Assembly: GCF_027944115.1 (NCBI RefSeq) | Contig: NZ_JAPJZI010000001.1 | Location: forward strand, 4,154,001-4,218,000 | Direction: 5' to 3' | Source of the DNA: Hoeflea prorocentri | GTDB taxonomy: Bacteria; Pseudomonadota; Alphaproteobacteria; Rhizobiales; Rhizobiaceae | Length of the DNA stretch: 64,000 bases | Shown: positions 43,585-53,260 of the stretch, piece after piece | Layout of the letters: each line of letters begins with the position of its first letter | Position numbering within the stretch: the stretch's first letter is position 1 | Notes under the pieces: model-generated | Seen by the model: only the letters and a program-made list of their open reading frames with translations | What the model was told of the DNA's origin: nothing | The model's database searches: none | Position numbers and translations under genes: made by a program

Positions 43585-44547
43585 CTAACTCCTGCCCGAC
43601 ACAAAGGCCCGTCTGACGACAAGCTGTGCGATGATGATGGTAAGGATCAGCATGACAACCGAGGCTGCCGATGCATAGCCGAAATTGAAGGTCTTGAAGC
43701 CAATCCTGTAGATGAAATAGCTGATCGTTTCGGTCGCGCCGCCCGGTCCGCCCTTGGTGATGATGAAGACGTTGGCGAACATGGTGGTGATGTCGATGCC
43801 GCGCAGGATCAACGCAACGGCGATCACCGGACGCATCAGCGGCAGCGAAATATTCCAGAAAATTGCCGGCCAGCTTGCGCCATCCAGGCGCGCCGCTTCC
43901 TCGACCTCCTCATCCTGGCCCTGCAGTGCGGCCACAAAGATAATGAAGAGAAATGGCGTCCACTGCCAGGTGTCGGCGAGGATAAGCAATCCGCGGCTCA
44001 TCCAGATCGACGATGGAATGGCCAGATTGCTGTCGATCAAACCGATGCGGATAAGGAGATCGGAAAAGACACGACCATCAAGAAAGGCAAGCTTGAAGAT
44101 GAAGGCCACGGCCGAGGGCATGAAGAGCATGGGAACCAGAAAGACGATCCGCCAGCCCTGCACCCAGGGGTCGCGATAGGCATAAAAGGCCAGAAGCAGC
44201 GCCAGTACACATTGCAGGCACAGCGAGATCGACCCGATAACCAGCGTGTTCCAGAGCGCTGCCCAGAACTCCCGGTCGTTGAAAAGGTCAATATAGTTCT
44301 CAAGGCCAACCGGCCGCCACGGGCCGAACTTGACGAAATAGAAACTCTGAACGATGGCGTAGATGCCCGGGTAAAGCGTGATCATCAGAAGATAGATCAC
44401 GGCCGGGGCCACCAGCAGATAGGGGAAAAGGCGTTTCAGCCGCTTGCTGCGGCGGCGCACAATCTTCTTTTTGGTCGATCCCGGGGCAACGGGAGCTGCC
44501 CCGGGGTCTTTCAGCAACGAATCCACCATCAAGATAAATCCTGACAA
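43585..44547 (-). CDS. Sugar ABC transporter permease (MalF type)
   Basis: The 320-residue protein has a basic N-terminus (KKKIVRRRSKRLKRLF), six membrane helices and the EAA loop DEEVEEAARLDGASWPAIFW, then ISLPLMRPVIAVALILRG. It is the first permease after the binding-protein gene, with 30 bases between. Confidence 0.92.
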   Translation of the reverse strand: MSGFILMVDSLLKDPGAAPVAPGSTKKKIVRRRSKRLKRLFPYLLVAPAVIYLLMITLYPGIYAIVQSFYFVKFGPWRPVGLENYIDLFNDREFWAALWNTLVIGSISLCLQCVLALLLAFYAYRDPWVQGWRIVFLVPMLFMPSAVAFIFKLAFLDGRVFSDLLIRIGLIDSNLAIPSSIWMSRGLLILADTWQWTPFLFIIFVAALQGQDEEVEEAARLDGASWPAIFWNISLPLMRPVIAVALILRGIDITTMFANVFIITKGGPGGATETISYFIYRIGFKTFNFGYASAASVVMLILTIIIAQLVVRRAFVSGRS

Positions 44548-44577
44548 TCAGTCATTGCGGTGTCGCGGCGAAGCGGA

Positions 44578-46164
44578 TCAGAACGGGAGTGGTTTTCCTT
44601 CACCCACGTAGAGTCCCGGTGCCGCCGCGGCATACTCGACAGGAGGTTTGCCGGAGTAGAAGCCGTTATCATCCATGATTTTCCGCACAGCAGCCACACC
44701 ATTGTCGAGCGCTTCCTTCGCAGTGATTTGGCCGACGACGGCACGGTTGATTTCATTGCCGATTGCCTGCTCCATGTTGAACATGCCGGGCAGACGCGGA
44801 GCGCACCATGCATGGTCCAGACTGTCTCCCCAGACCTTGGCCGGCTGCGAAACCGCCTGAAGTCTTGGGTTGTTCAGTACGGACCGGTAGCCGGGTGCAA
44901 CGCCGTTCGCATTGGCCTCGTTCATGGCCATTATGGACGCTGTCGTCAGGAATGCCAGCATCAGGAATGCGCCTTCGGGATTTTGTGCGGCAGCCGATAC
45001 ACAAGATGTGGAGCCGGCAATGTTCGGAGGCGCAAAGCGGCCACCTTCGATCCGCGGTTCGTAAATCGTTACAAAGTCTCCGACGATCTGGCTTTGGTCC
45101 GGACGCATGGCCTGGGTTCCGCTGTCCTGCCAGGAGATGTTGGTGGCAAGCTGACCGCCAAGCCAGGCGGCACGGTTTTCCGGCCAGCCGGCGCCCGCAA
45201 AGCCCTCATTGGCGTTCTTTGAAAGCTCCAGAATGATCTCCAGGCCTTTCATGCCGGCATCATTGTTGAAGATCGGCTCCCAGTTCTCATCAAAGAGCAT
45301 CATGCCCGCCTGCGCGGCAATGTGTTCCCAGGTATAGGTGGACCAGAAACCGCGCGCGGCCATCAGGCCGACACCGGCCACGCCGGGCTGCACATTGTTG
45401 AGTTCGGACGACACACGGATCAGTTCATCATAGGTCGGGATCGACTTGGACTTGTCGACCTCTCCACCCAGAAGCTCTTCCATCGCCGTCTTGCGCACAT
45501 GCACCATCTGAATGTCGCAGTCGAACGGAATGCCGTACATGACGCCATTGAAGAAGCCGTAGTTCAGGCGGTAGGTGTCATAGAAGTCATCCAGCGGCAG
45601 ACCCCATTTCTTGGCGTAGTCGTCAAGCGGCGCCAGGAAGCCGGGGGCGGCGAAATCGCCAAGCCAGGGTGAGAAGAACTGCAGTGCGTCAAAGGAGGCA
45701 TTGCCCGAGATGAACTCGGCCAGCGCCTTGTCATAAAAACTGTCATCGGGGATCGGAACCAGCTCGACCTTAATACCCGAAAGCTCCTCGAACGGGACGA
45801 GACCTTCGGCAGCCGATTCCTGGTCGGCCGCGCCAATGGCGAAACGCACCGTTGTGCCAGCCAGTTCGGACCGGACCTTTTCCCAGTCAACCGTTCTGAT
45901 CCAGTCCTTGCCCGGATCCCAGAGCGGGTCGGCGCTCATATCGTAGAGTTTCTGATAGTCCTCACGAACATATTTTCTGACGCTGATATCGGCCAGAATG
46001 CTTGCCGGATCGCGAAGGTCCTGTGCAAAAGCTTTGGCGATGAACGGCGAACCCATTGTCGATGCAACGGCTGACGTCACGCCGACTGCGGCGCTGGACT
46101 TCAGAAATGAGCGACGCGAAACGTCACTCAGCCTGGCGCTCTTACCCTTGTTGTTGCGAAACAT
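44578..46164 (-). CDS. Sugar ABC transporter substrate-binding protein, Tat-type signal
   Basis: The 528-residue family-1 extracellular binding protein has a twin-arginine signal (VSRRSFLKSSAAVGVTSAVA), so it is probably exported folded. The fold is recognised by GIKVELVPIPDDSFYDKALAEF, FDALQFFSPWLGDFAAPGFL, GVMYGIPFDCDIQ and WENRAAWLGGQLA-like segments. It is longer than typical family members (400-450). ATG 46164 follows GGAGGAGAAG. It is the first gene of the - strand transporter/PfkB operon; the promoter region is shared with the divergent oxidoreductase gene. Confidence 0.9.
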   Translation of the reverse strand: MFRNNKGKSARLSDVSRRSFLKSSAAVGVTSAVASTMGSPFIAKAFAQDLRDPASILADISVRKYVREDYQKLYDMSADPLWDPGKDWIRTVDWEKVRSELAGTTVRFAIGAADQESAAEGLVPFEELSGIKVELVPIPDDSFYDKALAEFISGNASFDALQFFSPWLGDFAAPGFLAPLDDYAKKWGLPLDDFYDTYRLNYGFFNGVMYGIPFDCDIQMVHVRKTAMEELLGGEVDKSKSIPTYDELIRVSSELNNVQPGVAGVGLMAARGFWSTYTWEHIAAQAGMMLFDENWEPIFNNDAGMKGLEIILELSKNANEGFAGAGWPENRAAWLGGQLATNISWQDSGTQAMRPDQSQIVGDFVTIYEPRIEGGRFAPPNIAGSTSCVSAAAQNPEGAFLMLAFLTTASIMAMNEANANGVAPGYRSVLNNPRLQAVSQPAKVWGDSLDHAWCAPRLPGMFNMEQAIGNEINRAVVGQITAKEALDNGVAAVRKIMDDNGFYSGKPPVEYAAAAPGLYVGEGKPLPF

Positions 46165-46321
46165 ATGCTTCTCCTCCAGTTTGACGGTGGGGAAGGATAG
46201 CCACTGCCAAAGTGTGACGCATTCCAAAAATCAGCACAGGCCGGCCGCGCTTTATGTTGCGTCTTTGAATTGCGTATTCCTCCCATTCGATATTGCGCAC
46301 TGCACATATGATCGAATATGA

Positions 46322-46424
46322 ATACTAATGTTCATTACCAGCACTTTGTCAAGCTATATTAACCAATACACACTTTGATGATTGAACATATGGATTGACT
46401 TTGTTGCAAAAGTTCTCAAACTAT
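46322..46424. promoter_or_regulatory. Divergent control region with two candidate promoters and TGTTCA/TGAACA half-sites
   Basis: The - strand promoter candidate is TTGACA (46352-46347) and TAGTAT (46327-46322), spacer 19. The + strand candidate is TTGACT (46395-46400) and AACTAT (46419-46424), spacer 18. Between and beside them lie ATGTTCAT (46328-46335, inside the - strand spacer) and TGAACAT (46383-46389, just upstream of the + strand -35), an inverted pair. The local sequence is AT-rich. The SorC-family regulator encoded at 51192 is the natural candidate to bind here. The rest of 46165-46447 holds no gene. Confidence 0.45.
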
Positions 46425-46447
46425 GGACATCCCATGGAGGAGAATTT

Positions 46448-47770
46448 ATGGCTTCAAACGTTGCCCTGACCGGTCTGGCCAGCGAGTTGCAGGCACGATC
46501 AAAGGATAGCGCGCCTATCCGGATCGGCCTTATCGGCTGCGGTGAAATGGGAACCGACATCGTCGCCCGCGCCTCGCTGATGGACGGAATCGAAGTCAGC
46601 GCCATTGCCGATATCCGCCCCGATGCCGCCGAAGACGCTGTGCAAACAGCCTTTCAGGAAGACGGCCACGCGCGTCACGCCAGCACGACCGATGACCTCA
46701 ACGCCGCAATTGAATCGGGAAAAGTCGGCATCGTCGACGATGCGTCCATCCTTTTGGAGAGCGGCCTTGTCGACGTTGTCGTCGAGGCGACCGGGCTTCC
46801 GGGCGTTGGCGCACAATTCGGTCTGGCCGCCATGGAGCGCGGAAAGCACCTGGTGATGATGAATGTCGAGGCCGACGTCACAATCGGCGCCTATCTGAAA
46901 AGCCAGGCGGACCGGCTGGGCGTCATCTACACGCTCGGAGCCGGCGACGAACCTTCCTCCTGCATGGAACTGATCGAGTTCGTCACAGCAATGGGACACA
47001 GGATCGTCGCTGCCGGAAAGGGAAAGAACAACCCGCTCAAGGTCGACGCCACGCCCGATGAATATGAAGAAGAAGCAACCAGGCGGAAAATGAACCCCCG
47101 AATGCTGGTGGAGTTCATCGACGGGTCCAAAACCATGGTCGAAATGGCGGCCATCGCCAATGCGACCGGTCTTTTGCCGGACAAGCCCGGCATGCATGGC
47201 CCGCAGGTGGCCGGAGACCAGCTTTCCTCGGTGCTCATTCCGAAGCAGGACGGGGGCATCCTGTCCGGCGTTGGACGCGTCGACTATACACTCGGCAAGG
47301 GACTAGCGCCGGGCGTCTTCGTGGTTGCCGAGATGGCCCATCCCCGCATCAGGGAGCGCATGGAAGACCTGAAGATGGGCAAGGGGCCCTATTTCACCTT
47401 CATCCGCCCCTATCATCTCACGTCGCTTGAAGTTCCGCTGACCTGTGCCCGTGCCGTCCTGCACAGGAAGGCGGATATGGTCCCGCTGTCGCGCCCGGTC
47501 GCCGAAGTATGCGCGCTTGCAAAGCGCGATATCATGCCCGGCGAAACGCTCGATGAGATCGGCGAATACTGCTATCGCGCCTGGATCCTCGAAGCTGCGG
47601 AAGCCCGGCAGAAAAAGGCCCTTCCCTGTGGTCTCCTTGCCGGCGGCACCGCCACAAAGGCAATCAAGAAAGGCGAGCTGTTGACGGCTGACTGCGTGTC
47701 TCCCGATGCCGGTTCGAAGATCGTTGAACTCAGAGCGCTGCAGGACCAGATGCTTGCGGCGCAGACCTGA
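46448..47770 (+). CDS. Homoserine-dehydrogenase-like NAD(P) oxidoreductase with C-terminal SAF domain (COG4091)
   Basis: The 440-residue protein has an N-terminal Rossmann fold (RIGLIGCGEMGTDIVARA, GxGxxG), VEATGLPGVGAQFGL, a central catalytic region (GDEPSSCMELIEFVTAMG, GKGKNNPLKVD) and a C-terminal SAF-like domain (ITKGELLTADCV-type segment near the end, KKGELLTADC). COG4091 members are annotated as predicted homoserine dehydrogenases, but their linkage to sugar-acid and polyol loci makes a different substrate likely. ATG 46448 follows GGAGGAG. First gene of the + strand catabolic unit. Confidence 0.82.
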   Translation: MASNVALTGLASELQARSKDSAPIRIGLIGCGEMGTDIVARASLMDGIEVSAIADIRPDAAEDAVQTAFQEDGHARHASTTDDLNAAIESGKVGIVDDASILLESGLVDVVVEATGLPGVGAQFGLAAMERGKHLVMMNVEADVTIGAYLKSQADRLGVIYTLGAGDEPSSCMELIEFVTAMGHRIVAAGKGKNNPLKVDATPDEYEEEATRRKMNPRMLVEFIDGSKTMVEMAAIANATGLLPDKPGMHGPQVAGDQLSSVLIPKQDGGILSGVGRVDYTLGKGLAPGVFVVAEMAHPRIRERMEDLKMGKGPYFTFIRPYHLTSLEVPLTCARAVLHRKADMVPLSRPVAEVCALAKRDIMPGETLDEIGEYCYRAWILEAAEARQKKALPCGLLAGGTATKAIKKGELLTADCVSPDAGSKIVELRALQDQMLAAQT

Positions 47771-47783
47771 CGGATATGGGCGC

Positions 47784-48794
47784 ATGCCAAAGACCAAAAA
47801 CGCCAACATTCCCTTTGCGATAGCACGTTACAGCCGCGATCAGCTCGTCGAGGCGCTGCGGCGGATGTTTCTGATCCGAAAATTCGAGGAGGGGGCTGAG
47901 GACAGCTATATGCGCGGCCTCATTCACGGCACGATGCATCTGTCCATCGGCCAGGAAGCAAGCGCCGTCGGCAGCTGCATGCCGCTTCTGCCCGATGACC
48001 AGATCACCTCCACACACAGGGGTCACGGCCATTGCATCGCAAAGGATGCGGATATCTCCAAGATGTTTGCCGAGTTCTTCGGCAAGGAAACAGGCTACTG
48101 CAAGGGACGCGGCGGCTCGATGCATATCGCCGATGTGGAAAAGGGCAATCTGGGCGCCAACGGCATTGTCGGCGGCGGCATACCCATTGCGGTCGGGGCG
48201 GCGCTGACGGCAAAGACACTGAAAACAGGCAAGATCGTCATCTGTTTCTTCGGTGACGGGGCCAATAATGAGGGCGCGTTCCACGAGGCGCTGAACATGG
48301 CGTCCGTGTGGAAACTGCCGGTGGTCTTTGTCTGTGAGAACAACAAATACGGCATGTCGACCTCGACGGAACGTTCCACCTCCGTTGAAAATATTGCGGA
48401 CCGGGCGGTCGCCTACTCCATGCCGGGCAAGACGGTCGACGGCAATGACTTTTCCGCCGTCTGCGAGGCGGTGAACGAGGCCGTGGAGCGGGCGCGTGCG
48501 GGACAAGGACCATCGCTTGTCGAGAACGTGACCTATCGATGGCGCGGCCACTCGAAATCGGACCGCAACCGCTACCGCACCAAGGAAGAAATCAGCGAGT
48601 GGATGAGCCGCGATCCCATCAAGCGCTATGCGGCAGTGCTTGAGGAGCACGGCGTCATGACAGCTGCGGACATCGAGGCGCTTGAAGGCGATGTCGACCG
48701 CGAAATCGAAGCGGCGATCGACTATGCGAAATCCTGCCCCGACCCGTCGCCGCTTGAGGTGACGCGGGATGTCTACACGGATATGGCGCAATGA
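47784..48794 (+). CDS. TPP-dependent dehydrogenase E1 component, alpha subunit (acetoin/pyruvate dehydrogenase type)
   Basis: The 336-residue subunit has the thiamine-diphosphate motif [18 protein letters not shown] ending in [12 protein letters not shown], plus [30 protein letters not shown] and the phosphorylation-loop-like [13 protein letters not shown]. It is closest in layout to acetoin dehydrogenase AcoA-like proteins. It would decarboxylate a 2-oxo compound or cleave an acyloin, passing the acyl unit to E2. ATG 47784; it starts 13 bases after the oxidoreductase stop. Confidence 0.9.
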   Translation: MPKTKNANIPFAIARYSRDQLVEALRRMFLIRKFEEGAEDSYMRGLIHGTMHLSIGQEASAVGSCMPLLPDDQITSTHRGHGHCIAKDADISKMFAEFFGKETGYCKGRGGSMHIADVEKGNLGANGIVGGGIPIAVGAALTAKTLKTGKIVICFFGDGANNEGAFHEALNMASVWKLPVVFVCENNKYGMSTSTERSTSVENIADRAVAYSMPGKTVDGNDFSAVCEAVNEAVERARAGQGPSLVENVTYRWRGHSKSDRNRYRTKEEISEWMSRDPIKRYAAVLEEHGVMTAADIEALEGDVDREIEAAIDYAKSCPDPSPLEVTRDVYTDMAQ

Positions 48795-49810
48795 ATATTC
48801 ACAGTGCGCCCCAAGAGGAAGACCTCGTTGAGATGTCCTATGCGGAAGCCATCCGCGACGCACTCGATATCGCCCTAACAAATGACGAGCGTGTTGTCCT
48901 CATGGGCGAGGATATCGGGGTCTATGGCGGCGCGTTTCAGGTCACCGGCGACCTCGTCCACAAACACGGAGACGCGCGGGTGATCGATACACCAATCTCC
49001 GAACTCGGCGGCGCGGGCGTTGCCGTCGGCGCGGCCGCAACCGGTCTTCGGCCGGTTTTCGAATTCCAGTTTTCCGATTTCGCCATGCTCGCGATGGAGC
49101 AGATCTGCAACCAGGCGGCAAAGATGCGCTATATGCTGGGCGGCGCGGTCTCGGTACCCGTCGTTATGCGGTTTCCGGCGGGATCCGGGACGGGCGCGGC
49201 CGCCCAGCACAGCCAGAGCCTTGAAGCCTGGCTTGGACATGTGCCCGGCCTGAAGGTGGTGCAGCCGGCCACGCCGCGCGATGCCAAGGGCATGCTGCTT
49301 GCAGCGATCGAAGACCCGGATCCGGTGATGATCTTCGAACACAAGTTGCTCTATAAAACAAAAGGCATGGTGCCTTCCGGCCACTATATGACACCGCTGA
49401 ACAAGGCCGAAATATGCCGGCAGGGCAGCGATGTGACGATTGTTGCCGGTTCGATCATGCTGCATCGCGCCCTGGAAGCTGCCGAGGCGCTGTCTGCCGA
49501 GGGCGTTAGCGCGGAGGTTATCGATCTAAGGTCGGTTCGGCCGATCGATCGCGATACAATCATTGAAAGCGTGAAGAAGACGTCGCGCCTCATCTGCGTT
49601 TACGAGGGTGTCAAAACGCTTGGCATCGGTGCGGAAATCAGCGCCCTGATTGCCGAGAGTGAAGCCTTCGATTTCCTCGACGCGCCGATCATCCGGCTGG
49701 GCGGGGCTGAATCGCCCATCCCCTATAATCCGGTGCTTGAAAAGGCCGCGGTTCCGCAAACCGAGGATATCGTCTCACACACCCTGCAACTGTGCCGCGG
49801 AACGCTTTGA
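48791..49810 (+). CDS. TPP-dependent dehydrogenase E1 component, beta subunit
   Basis: The 339-residue transketolase-like beta subunit has [65 protein letters not shown], a late [12 protein letters not shown] and [12 protein letters not shown]. It partners the alpha subunit, overlapping its stop by 4 bases (48791-48794). The alpha2beta2 E1 should feed the lipoyl E2 encoded next. Confidence 0.92.
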   Translation: MNIHSAPQEEDLVEMSYAEAIRDALDIALTNDERVVLMGEDIGVYGGAFQVTGDLVHKHGDARVIDTPISELGGAGVAVGAAATGLRPVFEFQFSDFAMLAMEQICNQAAKMRYMLGGAVSVPVVMRFPAGSGTGAAAQHSQSLEAWLGHVPGLKVVQPATPRDAKGMLLAAIEDPDPVMIFEHKLLYKTKGMVPSGHYMTPLNKAEICRQGSDVTIVAGSIMLHRALEAAEALSAEGVSAEVIDLRSVRPIDRDTIIESVKKTSRLICVYEGVKTLGIGAEISALIAESEAFDFLDAPIIRLGGAESPIPYNPVLEKAAVPQTEDIVSHTLQLCRGTL

Positions 49811-49811
49811 T

Positions 49812-51110
49812 ATGCCGACCGAAGTGATCATGCCGAAAGTCGACATGGACATGGATGCCGGCACGATTGCCGCCTGGCATGTCCAGGAAGGCGAACAGGT
49901 GGAAAAGGGTGCGGCTCTTTTTGACATTGAGACCGACAAGGCGGCGATGGAGGTTGAAAGTCCGGCTTCGGGAGCCCTGCATTATGTGAGCGCCCAGCCC
50001 GGCGACATCGTTCAGATCGGCGGTCGTGTTGCATGGATTTTTGCCGAAGGAGAGGCTGTTGAGCCGCCAGAGAACGGCTCGCAGCAGGAACCGGCAGAGA
50101 CCTCAGCACCAAAGCAGGACAGTGGAATACCGGCGACGCCCAACGGTGCGCCGAAACACCTGCCCGCGGCGGCTGGCGAAAAAACCCACGCCACACCGCT
50201 CGCAAGGCGCATGGCCAGAACAAGCGGCGTCGATCTTTCCTCGATTGCCGGAAGCGGGCCGCGCGGACGCATAACCCGAAAAGATGTTGAGGCAGCGGCG
50301 GCAACTCCCGTTTCAACCGCTGCTCCGACTGACGCCGATCGCCAGGCCGATGCGAGCAGGGCGCGGCTCGATGCGCTCGGCATCGTTTATGATGCGGTCG
50401 GCGTCGACAGGATGCGCGCCCGTATTGCAGAGCGTTTGACGACCAGCAAGGCGACGGTTCCGCATTTTTATCTGGAGGCCGATTGCCGGCTCGACAAGCT
50501 GCTCGCCTTCCGCAAGGAGGTCAATGAGGCGCTGGCGGCTTCGGATTCCGGAAAGATTTCGATTAACGACCTGCTCGTCAAGGCGAGTGCGCTCGCGCTT
50601 TGCGCCGTTCCCAAGGCCAATGCAAGCTGGGCCGGAGACGAAATCCTGCGCTATCGCGATGCCAATGTCTCCGTCGCCGTATCCGTTGACGGCGGGTTGA
50701 TGACGCCGGTGGTCAGACAGGCGCAGACAAAATCCATCCTGGCGATTTCCAGGGAGATCGCCGATCTGGCCGAACGGGCCAAGAAGGGCAAGCTGGCGAG
50801 CCATGACTATCAGGGCGGATCCTTCAGTATTTCAAATCTCGGCATGTTCGGCGTGAAGGCCTTCAGCGCGATCATCAACCCGCCGGAAAGCATGATCCTT
50901 GCCGTTGGCAAGGCCAACCGGCAATTCGTCGAGGCTGATGACGGCTCTCCGGTCGCTGCAACGATCCTGTCGGTGCGGCTATCGTGCGATCACCGTGTTG
51001 TCGACGGGGTGCTGGGCGCGCAATGGCTGAGTGAATGGCAACGCCTGGTGGAAAATCCGTTCCTGCTGGCGCTGGGTGAAACCCAGGGTTCGCCAGACGG
51101 TCGTGCTTGA
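49812..51110 (+). CDS. Dihydrolipoamide acyltransferase (E2) component
   Basis: The 432-residue E2 has one lipoyl domain (residues 1-76, lipoylated Lys in DIETDKAAMEVESP), an Ala/Pro linker, a peripheral-subunit-binding domain (TPLARRMARTSGVDLSSIAG, GPRGRITRKDVEAA, ~115-155) and the catalytic domain (~180-430). The active-site His is in SCDHRVVDGVLGAQ. ATG 49812 follows the E1 beta stop by one base. The lipoamide dehydrogenase (E3) that such a complex needs is not in the window; a chromosomal Lpd could serve. Confidence 0.92.
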   Translation: MPTEVIMPKVDMDMDAGTIAAWHVQEGEQVEKGAALFDIETDKAAMEVESPASGALHYVSAQPGDIVQIGGRVAWIFAEGEAVEPPENGSQQEPAETSAPKQDSGIPATPNGAPKHLPAAAGEKTHATPLARRMARTSGVDLSSIAGSGPRGRITRKDVEAAAATPVSTAAPTDADRQADASRARLDALGIVYDAVGVDRMRARIAERLTTSKATVPHFYLEADCRLDKLLAFRKEVNEALAASDSGKISINDLLVKASALALCAVPKANASWAGDEILRYRDANVSVAVSVDGGLMTPVVRQAQTKSILAISREIADLAERAKKGKLASHDYQGGSFSISNLGMFGVKAFSAIINPPESMILAVGKANRQFVEADDGSPVAATILSVRLSCDHRVVDGVLGAQWLSEWQRLVENPFLLALGETQGSPDGRA

Positions 51111-51191
51111 GAGCCTGAAGGCCTTGATCCGGTGCCGGCGTGAGAATTCCCGGATGGATAAAAATCTGTCCATCCACACGCGAAAATTGAC

Positions 51192-52244
51192 ATGGGCGCA
51201 ATCAATCGTGCAGATGATCACCGAGCAAAAGCCATGGCCAAGAACGCGATATCCAAGCAAACAGATGCAGGCAGGAAACGCCCCGAAGGTGCCCTGATCG
51301 ACGCGATTCAGGAACAGAGGATCCGCGCCGCCTGGCTGTATTACATCGAAGGTCTCAACCAGCAGGAGGTGGCGACGGTCCTCGGGATCACACGCCTTCA
51401 GGTCACACGTTTGCTCGCAGATGCGCGCAAGCGGGGCGAGATCAATATCCAGATCAATTCCGATCTTGAACCGATTGTCGCGGTCCAGCGGACAATCGAG
51501 ACCCGTTTCAATATCGGCCGCGTCATCGTTGCGCCGCGCTCGGACCCGGCAACAGATCCGATCAAGCCGATTGCCGTCGCGGCCGGCCGGTTCATATCCG
51601 ATTACGTCCATTCGGGCATGACCATCGGCGTCGGATGGGGACGCACACTCTATTCGACACTGCCTCATATCGAGGGGCGCGCACTTGAGGATATCCGTGT
51701 CGTTTCACTGCTGGGCGGCATCGCGGAGGCGAAGCGCTTCAATCCGGCAGAATTTGCATGGCAGTTTGCCGAACGCTTCAACGGCGAAGGTTATCTCGTA
51801 CCGGCACCGGCCATCGTCGACAGCGTGGAAACCAAACACGCGCTTCTGGAACACTGCGGCATCAGCCAGATCTTCGAATACGCCAATTCGCTCGATGTCG
51901 CCTTTGTCAGCGCCGGCGGCATTGCGAGCCTCAACACATCCTACCGTGTCGGCCATGTCTCCGAGGCCGATCGCAGATCGCTGATCGATGCCGGTGTTGT
52001 CGGTGACATCCTGTACAATTTCATCAATATTGACGGCGAGATCGTGGATCACCCGGTCAACGACCGCGCCATCGCCATCGATATTTCGAAGCTCAAACGC
52101 GCCAAGGATGTCGTGCTGATTTCGGGTGGCGCCGAGAAGATCGAGGCGCTCATCGGCACCCTGAAGCTCATCAAGCCATCTTATTTCATCACAGACGAGA
52201 TCACGGCGGCCACCCTGGCCGACTACGAGACCGCGGCGGGTTGA
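51192..52244 (+). CDS. SorC/DeoR-type sugar-binding transcriptional regulator
   Basis: The 350-residue regulator has an N-terminal HTH (YYIEGLNQQEVATVLGITRLQVTRLLADARKRG split over ~45-80). A SorC C-terminal effector domain follows (TIGVGWGRTLYSTL, VVSLLGGIAEAKRF, ALLEHCGISQIFEYANSLDVA, FINIDGEIVDHPVNDRAIAI, LISGGAEKIEALIGTLK). This domain binds phosphorylated sugars. It ends the + strand catabolic unit and probably controls the divergent region at 46322-46424, with the PfkB product as a plausible inducer. The start is ATG 51192; ATG 51234 is an alternative. Confidence 0.9.
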   Translation: MGAINRADDHRAKAMAKNAISKQTDAGRKRPEGALIDAIQEQRIRAAWLYYIEGLNQQEVATVLGITRLQVTRLLADARKRGEINIQINSDLEPIVAVQRTIETRFNIGRVIVAPRSDPATDPIKPIAVAAGRFISDYVHSGMTIGVGWGRTLYSTLPHIEGRALEDIRVVSLLGGIAEAKRFNPAEFAWQFAERFNGEGYLVPAPAIVDSVETKHALLEHCGISQIFEYANSLDVAFVSAGGIASLNTSYRVGHVSEADRRSLIDAGVVGDILYNFINIDGEIVDHPVNDRAIAIDISKLKRAKDVVLISGGAEKIEALIGTLKLIKPSYFITDEITAATLADYETAAG

Positions 52245-52262
52245 ACAGCCGGCTGCGTCAAC

Positions 52263-53258
52263 TCAGTGACCGTCAAGGAAGCAGGCGCAGGCATGCCGGT
52301 TGCCGCGGTCGCTGAGCGCGGGTTCGGATTGGCTGCATTTGTCGAAGACCATATTGCAGCGGGTGCGAAAATTACAGCCGCTCGGCGGATTGAGCGGGCT
52401 CGGAAGCTCGCCCTTCAGGATGACCCTGTTTTCCTTGTCCTTCGGATCAAGGGACGGGGCGTTTGACAAAAGCGCCTTTGTGTAGGGATGCTTCGGGTCA
52501 CGATAGATTTCCGAGCAATCGCCGAATTCGACTATCTTGCCCAGATACATCACCGCCACCTGATCGGATATGTGACGCACAACCGAAAGATCGTGGGCAA
52601 TAAAGACATAGGACAGACCAAGCCGGCTCTGAATATCCTTGAGCAGATTGATCACCTGTGCCTGTACAGAAACGTCCAGAGCCGACACAGGCTCATCGCA
52701 GACAATCACCTCCGGGTTCAGCGCAAGGGCCCTTGCAATACCGATACGCTGTTTCTGGCCGCCCGAGAACTGATGCGGATAGCGAACGCCATCGTTGGGG
52801 TTAAGGCCCACCTGCGTCAGCAATTCGGCAAGCCGCTCCCGGCGCTCATTTACCGGAACAACCTCGGGAAAGATCTGCCAGGGTTCGGTGATGATATCCG
52901 CAACCGTCATCCTCGGATTGAGGGACGCAAAGGGGTCCTGGAAGATCATCTGCATTTTCTTGCGATGCTGCCGTGTTTCTTCCTTTGACAATTTGAAGAT
53001 ATCGCGCCCATCCATCAGCGCACCGCCGCTGGTCGGCGTGACGAGCCTCATCAGCGTGCGCGCGAGCGTTGACTTGCCGCAGCCCGATTCGCCGACGACC
53101 CCCAAGGTCTGACCCCGGTAGAGTTTGAAGCTGACGCCATCAAGCGCGCGCACCGTACCCTGATTGCTGGAGAATTTGCCGCCGATGCGGTAGTGCTTCG
53201 ACAGGTCATGCACGTCCAGGATCGGGGTTTCCGTCTGCTTGCTGTTTTCGACCGTCAT
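52263..53258 (-). CDS. Dipeptide/nickel-type ABC transporter ATPase (DppF/OppF type)
   Basis: The 331-residue ATPase has Walker A GESGCGKST, signature FSGGQKQRIGIARA, Walker B VIVCDEPVSALDV and the C-terminal oligopeptide/dipeptide extension with Cys residues (SPLNPPSGCNFRTRC, DKCSQSEP) that forms an iron-sulfur or structural site in this family. It overlaps nothing; 2 bases separate it from the DppD-type gene. It converges on the SorC regulator with a gap of 18 bases. Confidence 0.92.
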   Translation of the reverse strand: MTVENSKQTETPILDVHDLSKHYRIGGKFSSNQGTVRALDGVSFKLYRGQTLGVVGESGCGKSTLARTLMRLVTPTSGGALMDGRDIFKLSKEETRQHRKKMQMIFQDPFASLNPRMTVADIITEPWQIFPEVVPVNERRERLAELLTQVGLNPNDGVRYPHQFSGGQKQRIGIARALALNPEVIVCDEPVSALDVSVQAQVINLLKDIQSRLGLSYVFIAHDLSVVRHISDQVAVMYLGKIVEFGDCSEIYRDPKHPYTKALLSNAPSLDPKDKENRVILKGELPSPLNPPSGCNFRTRCNMVFDKCSQSEPALSDRGNRHACACFLDGH

Positions 53259-53260
53259 AT

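Noticed and set aside
46448-51110. Calling the E1/E2 genes a housekeeping pyruvate dehydrogenase
   Set aside because: No E3, a single lipoyl domain, and placement between a COG4091 oxidoreductase and a SorC regulator point to an inducible acetoin-type complex.
52244-52263. Terminator between the convergent SorC and DppF-type genes
   Set aside because: The 18-base gap shows no stem with a T-run.
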